64,000 nucleotides of DNA from Brachymonas sp049977365. Its GTDB lineage: Bacteria; Pseudomonadota; Gammaproteobacteria; Burkholderiales; Burkholderiaceae_C. The notes beneath the pieces are model-generated. The model saw only the letters and a list, made by a program, of their open reading frames with translations. It made no database searches and had not been told where the DNA came from. Positions 58,466 through 64,000 of the stretch are shown piece by piece. Both the position numbers and the translations under genes were made by a program. The stretch covers positions 744,001 through 808,000 of the forward strand of contig NZ_JBNGEN010000001.1 of the NCBI RefSeq assembly GCF_049977365.1, read 5' to 3'. How positions within the stretch are numbered: position 1 is the stretch's first letter; every line of letters starts with the position of its first letter.

Positions 58466-61045
58466 ATGAACCATTGCACCACGCACTTTTCCCCCGCCGA
58501 TGCAGGCGATGCATCCGTGCGCAGCCCTCTGTCACGCATTGCCGTGGCGGCTGCCCTCGTCATGGCCGGAATCAGCACCAACAGCTACGCCCTGGGGTTC
58601 GGAAAGCTGCATGTGCAATCCGCACTGGGCCAGCCCCTGCACGCTGAAGTGGAAATCCTGGATGCCCGCCCCGGCGAACTGCGCGCAGGGCTGGCACCTG
58701 CAGCCAACTATTCCAAGCGTGGACTGGATTACAACCCCATAGTCAGCAGCATCCGTTCGAGCGTACAGCGCATCAATGGCCGCACGGTGCTGCGCCTGAC
58801 CAGCGACAGACCCCTGAGCGATCCGTTCCTGGACGTGGTCCTGCAGGCCAACGACGGCTCTGGACAGGTGGTTCGCGACTACTCCATTTTGCTGGATCCT
58901 CCCAGCCGTGCCCACCGCGCTGCCCCCGCCGTGACAGCCGCAGAGGTCTCCGCCCCCCGGCACCGTGCAGCCCCCCCTCGGGCTGCAGACGTCGCTCCTC
59001 GCCCTGCCACAGCCCGTCACGCCGCGGCACGGCCTGCCGCCCCTGCCGGCAAGGCCTCTCGTCATGCCTCGCATGGTGCCAAAGTGGTTCGTGTACGCCC
59101 TGGCGACACAGCCGGCAGCCTGGCAGCCATGCGCAAGCCCGCCAATGTGTCGCTCGATCAGATGCTGGTGGCCATGCTGCGCACCAACCCCCACGCCTTC
59201 ATCGACGGCAACGTCAACCGCCTGAAATCGGGTGCCGTGATCCAGATGCCCTCGGCATCACAGGCCACTTCCACAGCCGCGCCCCAGGCCAGCCGTGAAA
59301 TCGCCGCGCAGAGCGCCGACTTCCGCAGCTATCGCCACAAGCTCGCCGAAACCACCACCACTCAGGCTACGACCAACGCACGCCAGAGTGGCGGAGCAGT
59401 GCAGGCACAGGTGCAGGACACCCAGTCCGCACATGCTGCCGCACCGGATGCCCTGACCCTGTCCAAGGGAGCGCTCAAGGGCAAGAACAAGACCGAGGAG
59501 CGGATTGCCAAGGCTGCCCAGGAAAAAGCCAACAACTCCCGCACCAACGAGCTCAACAAGAACCTGGACGATCTGAAAAAGCTCAGTGCAGCCGCTGGCG
59601 CAGCGTCCTCCACAGGAGGCCAGGCTGCTTCTGCCCCCAAGGCAGGTGCGCTGGTCGCCACCACGCCCGCAGCCCTGCAGGCCGCCAGCGGCGCGGCCAG
59701 TGCAGCCAGCAGCGCAGCCTCCACGGCATCCGCAGCCAAGGCGCCGCTCAAGACAGCCTCTGCTCCCCTCAAGAAGAAGCACATCACGCCTGCTCCCGCT
59801 CCCGTGAAGGAAGAACCGGGATTCTTCTCCAGTCTCCTCGACAACCCCCTGCTGCTCGCAGGCGGTGCCGGTGTGCTGGCCTTGGTGGGGGGACTGATCG
59901 CCTTCCGGGCCCGTCAGCGCAAGAAAGAGGCGGAAACCCAGGAAAGCTCCTTCCTCGAAAGCAACTTCGCTCCCGACTCCTTCTTCCACGCCTCGGGGGG
60001 CAAGGAGGTGGACACCTCCGACTCCGGCGTGCAGACCGACATCAACCAGTCCTCGATGCTGTATTCGCCCAGTCAGCTCGATGCCGAGGCCGATGTCGAT
60101 CCCATTTCCGAAGCCGATGTGTACATGGCTTACGGGCGTGACCTGCAGGCCGAAGAAATCCTCAAGGATGCGCTGGTCAAGTATCCGGGCCGGGTGGCCA
60201 TTCTGGCTAAGCTGCTCGAAATCTACCATCGTCGCCGCGACGCCAAGGCATACGCACAGACCGCCCAGACACTCAAGAACCTGACCCAGGCCGCAGGCCC
60301 GGACTGGGATCTGGCCCGCAAGAACGGTCTCGCACTGGAACCTGGCAACCCCCTGTATACCGATGCATCGGTACCGGCAGCCGGCAGCACTCCGGCTTCC
60401 GAATCAGGAGCCGTGCTCAGCTCGACCGAACTTCCCGAAAGTGTGCCTGCATCGCTGCTTCCCGGACAGGCTGCCGCAGTGTCCTCCGCTCCGCCAAAGG
60501 CCCCGGTCAAGCCGTATGTCGATACCCTGCCTCCGGATACCCAGCCGGCGCCCACCGATGTACCGGCTCAGACCACCGGTCTCACTCTCGACTTCAACGA
60601 ACTCGATGCCAGCCATGCGGCTGCCTCGCTGACTCCCGCTACCGTGGTGCTGCCCACAGAAGCACCGGCCATCGCACCAACACCCGTGGACATGCCAGTG
60701 GCAGTCCCTGTGGCCACCCAGCAGCCCACCGCACCGGCAGCGAGCATCCCACCCACCGCCAGTGACGCTGCTGACAGCGAACAGCCGCTGGACTTCGATT
60801 GGAAGGGACTGTCCCTCGATCTGGACCATGCCCCCGAAATCCAGAAGAACGGTGTCGCGCCCGAACCTGCGGCTGCCCCGGAAGCCGAAGCCATGCATGC
60901 ACTCACGACCAAGCTGGCCCTGGCGCGCGAATTCCTGGCCATTGGCGACAAGGATGGAGCACGCGCCATGGCACAGGAAGTGGCAGATCATGCCACCGGC
61001 GAGCTGCAGGCCGAAGCCCGCAAGTTCGTGCAGGAAATCGCCTGA
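58466..61045 (+). CDS. fimV: FimV-like polar hub protein
   Basis: FimV is a peptidoglycan-binding inner-membrane protein that places type IV pili and other systems at the cell pole. The 859-residue product has an N-terminal signal/anchor (IAVAAALVMAGISTNSYALG), the FimV N-terminal domain (about 44-155, LHVQSALGQPLHAEVEILDA), a LysM-like region (about 208-265), a long Ala/Ser-rich linker, a transmembrane helix (about 467-488, LLLAGGAGVLALVGG) and a cytoplasmic part with TPR-like SEADVYMAYGRDLQAEEILK and the C-terminal FimV domain (KLALAREFLAIGDKDGARAM). No pil genes are nearby. Confidence 0.92.
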   Translation: MNHCTTHFSPADAGDASVRSPLSRIAVAAALVMAGISTNSYALGFGKLHVQSALGQPLHAEVEILDARPGELRAGLAPAANYSKRGLDYNPIVSSIRSSVQRINGRTVLRLTSDRPLSDPFLDVVLQANDGSGQVVRDYSILLDPPSRAHRAAPAVTAAEVSAPRHRAAPPRAADVAPRPATARHAAARPAAPAGKASRHASHGAKVVRVRPGDTAGSLAAMRKPANVSLDQMLVAMLRTNPHAFIDGNVNRLKSGAVIQMPSASQATSTAAPQASREIAAQSADFRSYRHKLAETTTTQATTNARQSGGAVQAQVQDTQSAHAAAPDALTLSKGALKGKNKTEERIAKAAQEKANNSRTNELNKNLDDLKKLSAAAGAASSTGGQAASAPKAGALVATTPAALQAASGAASAASSAASTASAAKAPLKTASAPLKKKHITPAPAPVKEEPGFFSSLLDNPLLLAGGAGVLALVGGLIAFRARQRKKEAETQESSFLESNFAPDSFFHASGGKEVDTSDSGVQTDINQSSMLYSPSQLDAEADVDPISEADVYMAYGRDLQAEEILKDALVKYPGRVAILAKLLEIYHRRRDAKAYAQTAQTLKNLTQAAGPDWDLARKNGLALEPGNPLYTDASVPAAGSTPASESGAVLSSTELPESVPASLLPGQAAAVSSAPPKAPVKPYVDTLPPDTQPAPTDVPAQTTGLTLDFNELDASHAAASLTPATVVLPTEAPAIAPTPVDMPVAVPVATQQPTAPAASIPPTASDAADSEQPLDFDWKGLSLDLDHAPEIQKNGVAPEPAAAPEAEAMHALTTKLALAREFLAIGDKDGARAMAQEVADHATGELQAEARKFVQEIA

Positions 61046-61128
61046 CGCACCATCTGCAGAAGGCGCGGGAGGGAGTAGCGCTCCTCCCTTCTGTTCTCTC
61101 TGTCTGCCGGCGGTTTCTCCGGCCCCCA

Positions 61129-61155
61129 CGCCTTCCCTTGTCGGAAGGCGTTTTT
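61129..61155 (+). terminator. Rho-independent terminator of fimV
   Basis: CGCCTTCC, loop CTTGTC, GGAAGGCG then TTTTT; about 84 bases after the fimV stop. Confidence 0.9.
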
Positions 61156-61196
61156 CATGCAGGAGTCGATACCGGCTCTGCCACCTGTCCGTGTCC

Positions 61197-61232
61197 GAAA
61201 AAAAGCGGGCATGCTGTGCGCATGCCCGCTTT
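61197..61232 (-). terminator. Rho-independent terminator of sodB
   Basis: On the minus strand AGCGGGCATGC, a five-base loop and GCATGCCCGCT are followed by a run of T. The stem is 11 base pairs and lies about 30 bases after the sodB stop codon. With the fimV terminator it separates two converging genes. Confidence 0.9.
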
Positions 61233-61261
61233 GTCGATGACTGACCTGGTCTATCGGTCCA

Positions 61262-61843
61262 TCAAGCGAAGTTCTGCTCTGCAAAGGCCCAGTTGACCAG
61301 TTTGCCGAAATAGGCTTCCAGGAACTTGGGACGGGCATTGCGGTAGTCGATGTAGTAGGCATGTTCCCACACATCGGCCGTCAGCAGAGCCTTGTCACCC
61401 GTAGTGAGCGGAGTAGCGGCATTGCTGGTGTTGACGATGTCCAGCGAACCATCGGCCTTCTTGACCAGCCACGTCCAGCCAGAACCGAAGTTGCCGACGG
61501 CGGACTTGGTGAAGGCTTCCTTGAACGCATCCAGGCTGCCCCACTTGGCATTGATGGCATCCGCCAGAGCGCCGGCAGGAGCTGCACCGCCGTTGGGCGT
61601 CAGGCAGTTCCAGAAGAAGGAGTGGTTCCAGTGCTGGGCTGCATTGTTGAACAGCGCGCCGGACGACTTTCGGACAATGTCTTCGAGGGCCATGCTCTCG
61701 AACTCGGTGCCTTTCTGCAGCTCGTTGAGCTTGTCGACGTAGGCCTTGTGGTGCTTGCCATAGTGGTATTCCATGGTTTCCTTGGAATAGGCAGGTGCGA
61801 GCGCATCCAGTGCATACGGCAGTTCGGGAAGCTTGTGTTCCAT
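61262..61843 (-). CDS. sodB: Superoxide dismutase (Fe)
   Basis: SodB converts superoxide to oxygen and hydrogen peroxide in the cytoplasm. The 193-residue product starts MEHKLPELPYALDALAPAYS, with metal ligands His27 in EYHYGKHH, His in NNAAQHWNHSFFW, and Asp/His in DVWEHAYYIDYRNARP. AQHWNHSFFWNCLTP is the iron-type active-site pattern. The start at 61843 has AAGGAG eight bases upstream. It lies 236 bases from xseA. Confidence 0.97.
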   Translation of the reverse strand: MEHKLPELPYALDALAPAYSKETMEYHYGKHHKAYVDKLNELQKGTEFESMALEDIVRKSSGALFNNAAQHWNHSFFWNCLTPNGGAAPAGALADAINAKWGSLDAFKEAFTKSAVGNFGSGWTWLVKKADGSLDIVNTSNAATPLTTGDKALLTADVWEHAYYIDYRNARPKFLEAYFGKLVNWAFAEQNFA

Positions 61844-62079
61844 GATTGGGCTCCTTGTGGGGATGAATGAGTGGGTGGAAATGCACAGGCCCCGCGTCAC
61901 CTGCCGCATTTCATGCGAGCTCTGCGCATGGTCTGCCATCACTCCCGGCACGCCATGCGCGGCTCGACCGAATCATTGTCGCATAGGGAAAGTGCAACGC
62001 TGTCCCGAGGGGTTCTTGTCCCTGTTGCAAGACGTAGTTCTGCCCCAGCGTGGACCCGCAGGGTGACAGGCACTGCGCT

Positions 62080-63561
62080 TCATTCCTCCTCCTCTCCCTG
62101 CAGCGGGATCTGCACCGGCAGGGGGGTCAGCAGGACTTCGCCGTCGCTGATTCTGGCGTGGACCTGCTGCTGCAGCCGAAAATCCCGACGATGCGACAAC
62201 AGATGCCCCTGGTCGTCCTGCAGCAGTGCATAGCCTCGCTGCAGCAGGGCCTGCGGGTTCATGAGCCGCAGGCCGGTTTCGAGCGTCGTGAGCGAGGCGA
62301 CCTGTGCTTCCAGCGCAGTGTGCACGCCGTCGTGAAGCCGCCGCTCCAGCTCCCGAAGATGCGAGACAGCCATCGCATGCTGCAGATGCAGCACGCGCTG
62401 CATGCGCGTCTGCCACAGGGACAACTGCATCCGTTGCTCGCGCGTGATGCGTTGCTGCCGCACAGCCTGCTCCAGGCGCTGCCGCCATGCCTCCCAGCGG
62501 GGCCGGTGCACGCCCAGCCATCGGGGCAGCACATGCTGCATGCGCCCCTCGATCTGTTGCAGACGCTGGGATTGCGTCCTGAACCGTCCGCATGCACGTT
62601 CCAGTGTCCAGCCCAGCCGATCCAGGCGCTGCGCCTCGTTCTGCAGTCGGCGTTCCACCCATTGCCCCAGTCGCTGCCCTTCCAGAGTGACCTGATGCAC
62701 TATGTCATCCCGGGGAAGCGCCGCAAGCTCTGCAGCGGCCGTAGGCGTAGGAGCTCGCAGATCGGCGCAGAAATCGGCAATGGTGAAATCGGTTTCATGG
62801 CCCACGCCCGTGATCAGGGGCACGGGGCTGTGAATGATGGCTTCTGCCACCCCCTCATCGTTGAAGGCCCAGAGGTCTTCGAGAGACCCCCCTCCTCGCA
62901 CCAGCACGATGGTGTCGATGGGCGCAATGCCTGCGGGAGCGGTCCCCTGTCGCTGACGCTCCACCAGACGGTACAGGGTCTGCAATGCACGCACCAGATC
63001 GGCAGGAGCCCCCTGCCCCTGCACCAGCGCGGGTACGAGCACCACGGGCACATGCGGCGCGCGCCGGGCCCATGTCGACGCCACATCCCGCAAGGCGGCA
63101 GCGCCCAGGGAGGTGACGAGTCCGATTCCACGGGGATAGGGGGTGGCGACACGCTTGCGCGCGGCATCGAACCATCCCAATGCCTGCAAGGCAGCCTTGC
63201 GGCGCAGAAAATCCTCGTACAGAGCCCCCTGCCCGGCACGCCGCATGCTTTCGACGATGAGCTGCAGCTCGCCACGCGCCTCGTACACGGCCAGACGCCC
63301 GCGCACCTCCACCTGCTGACCTTCCTGCGGCTGCCAGTCGAGCAGGCTGGCAGCCCGGCGGAACATGGCACAGCGCAACTGGCCTGCGGCATCCTTGAGG
63401 CTGAAGTACCAATGACCGCTCGCGGCACGACTCACCCCGGCGAGCTCACCCTGCACCGTCACCGATCCAAAGCGTGCCTCCAGGGCGTCGGCAATGGCAT
63501 GACACAGTGCGCCGACCTGCCAGATCCTGCGCGCCGGAATTCTCTCCAGAGAGTCAGACAT
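62080..63561 (-). CDS. xseA: Exodeoxyribonuclease VII large subunit
   Basis: XseA is the large subunit of exonuclease VII, which degrades single-stranded DNA in repair. The 493-residue product has the N-terminal OB domain (SVTVQGELAGVSRAASGHWY, LKDAAGQLRCAMFR), the catalytic core with RGIGLVTSLGAAALRD, VLVRGGGSLEDLWAFNDE and GVGHETDFTIADFCADLRAPTP (cited in part), then a coiled-coil. I start it at 63561 (MSDSLERIPARRIW). xseB is not adjacent. The gene order sodB-xseA-exbB is that of Burkholderiales. Confidence 0.97.
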   Translation of the reverse strand: MSDSLERIPARRIWQVGALCHAIADALEARFGSVTVQGELAGVSRAASGHWYFSLKDAAGQLRCAMFRRAASLLDWQPQEGQQVEVRGRLAVYEARGELQLIVESMRRAGQGALYEDFLRRKAALQALGWFDAARKRVATPYPRGIGLVTSLGAAALRDVASTWARRAPHVPVVLVPALVQGQGAPADLVRALQTLYRLVERQRQGTAPAGIAPIDTIVLVRGGGSLEDLWAFNDEGVAEAIIHSPVPLITGVGHETDFTIADFCADLRAPTPTAAAELAALPRDDIVHQVTLEGQRLGQWVERRLQNEAQRLDRLGWTLERACGRFRTQSQRLQQIEGRMQHVLPRWLGVHRPRWEAWRQRLEQAVRQQRITREQRMQLSLWQTRMQRVLHLQHAMAVSHLRELERRLHDGVHTALEAQVASLTTLETGLRLMNPQALLQRGYALLQDDQGHLLSHRRDFRLQQQVHARISDGEVLLTPLPVQIPLQGEEEE

Positions 63562-63905
63562 GCTGCGGCCCCCTGGGGAAAAAGCAGCCCGCATGCCTGC
63601 CAGAAACCGTGCCGAAAGCCAGCAAACTCGTAGCAACTATTTGTTTTTGTTGATATTTTTTGCTGCACATTTTGTAATCAAAGTAACTTTTCCGCCATCA
63701 TCCGTTGGGCAAAATAGGTTGTCACCCCGTTGTCCACACAGTTATCCACATTTTGCGTGGACAACTTGCCGCACCGATCGCCTCTGGAGGTCGTGGCAGC
63801 TGGGTGATAATCAACGCTGGTTCCGAACTGTCGGCACACGCCACGCACCGCTGCAAGCGCAGGGGGCGCGTCGTGTCCCGATGCCCTCTTTCCTAGGAGA
63901 TCTCT
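63562..63905. other. Divergent xseA-exbB control region
   Basis: 344 bases with an AT-rich section (63625-63715) next to xseA and a cluster of DnaA-box-like sequences (listed separately). A GATAAT at 63806-63811 points toward exbB without a good -35. No gene is supported. Confidence 0.55.
63730..63764. promoter_or_regulatory. Cluster of three DnaA-box-like sequences
   Basis: TTGTCCACA (63730-63738), the perfect DnaA box TTATCCACA (63742-63750) and, inverted, GTGGACAA (63757-63764). The outer two form an 8-base inverted repeat around the central box. It lies about 140-175 bases upstream of exbB and about 170-200 upstream of xseA. Confidence 0.5.
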
Positions 63906-64000
63906 GTGCTTTCGATCATACAGGCCGCTGGTTGGCCGATATGGCCCCTGGTGATTTGCTCGATCCTCGGCGTCGCCCTCATCATTGAACGGTTCATCAG
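63906..64000 (+). CDS. exbB: ExbB/TolQ/MotA-family proton-channel protein (N-terminal part)
   Basis: The visible 31 codons read (M/V)LSIIQAAGWPIWPLVIC and continue SILGVALIIERFI, the start of betaproteobacterial ExbB proteins, which energise TonB-dependent transport with ExbD from the proton gradient. The start is GTG at 63906, preceded by AGGAG. It runs off the right edge. In relatives exbB-exbD-lpxK-kdsB follows xseA on the opposite strand, as here. TolQ cannot be ruled out from the fragment. Confidence 0.8.
   Translation, partial: MLSIIQAAGWPIWPLVICSILGVALIIERFI

Noticed and set aside
63640..63720. Fur box before exbB
   Set aside because: The AT-rich stretch has no good match to the Fur palindrome, although exbB genes are often iron-regulated.
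1..64000. CRISPR arrays, insertion sequences, attachment sites, tRNA and rRNA genes
   Set aside because: No regularly spaced repeats, transposase motifs, integrase genes, tRNA cloverleaf blocks or rRNA landmarks were found on reading both strands; short tRNAs could still be missed by eye.

Overview
The window is 64 kb of GC-rich (low-to-mid 60s percent by eye), densely coded bacterial chromosome. Gene content and order point to a betaproteobacterium of the order Burkholderiales, probably Alcaligenaceae-like: a his gene run fused to HIT and tatABC, a DUF3579 gene, FimV next to asd, a PhaR repressor, the TatB C-terminal tail typical of the group, and sodB-xseA-exbB. No rRNA marker is present, so the genus cannot be fixed. 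I see no tRNA or rRNA genes, no CRISPR array, no insertion sequence and no prophage; nearly all of it reads as core chromosome.

Layout. 0-8 kb: pdxA (cut by the window edge), a Nif3-like protein, a DegS/AlgW-type protease, then on the minus strand a nine-gene run SDR-hisF-hisI-hisE-membrane protein-HIT-tatA-tatB-tatC. 8-14 kb: a ferredoxin-type flavin reductase, the branched-chain amino acid ABC transporter genes livHMGF (no binding-protein gene nearby) and DUF3579. 14-18 kb: a PhnCDE-type ABC transporter with a double-length permease. 18-23 kb: an ECHDC3-like crotonase lacking both catalytic glutamates, tRNA CCA-adding enzyme, and a TctD/TctE-like two-component pair. 23-32 kb: MidA-like methyltransferase, FolM-like reductase, folB, ttcA, a histidine phosphatase, an IF-1 paralogue behind a long structured leader, prfC, lemA and an M48 protease. 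32-40.5 kb: a complete tetrathionate respiration cluster, ttrBCA divergent from ttrSR. 40.5-49 kb: rnm, yciO, an M50 protease, an orphan LuxR-type regulator, a FUSC membrane protein, rimO, phaR and a HugZ-like protein. 49-56.5 kb: ntrB-ntrC, a small secreted protein, glnA, a CinA-like protein and an EI24 membrane protein. 57-64 kb: asd, fimV, sodB, xseA and the start of exbB.

How the genes work together. The clearest regulatory theme is nitrogen control. The window encodes NtrB and NtrC and carries three near-consensus NtrC dyads: upstream of livHMGF, directly in front of ntrC, and upstream of glnA. Matching sigma-54 (-24/-12) promoters lie in front of both glnA and livH. A second theme is anaerobic tetrathionate respiration: the sensor, regulator, Tat-exported iron-sulfur and molybdenum subunits and membrane anchor are all here, with an FNR-like box and a perfect inverted repeat in the divergent promoter. 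The Tat translocase that would export TtrA and TtrB is encoded in the same window.

Most start codons below were moved from the longest possible frame to an internal ATG or GTG on the basis of ribosome binding sites and family N-termini. Regulatory sites were found by eye and not scored statistically.
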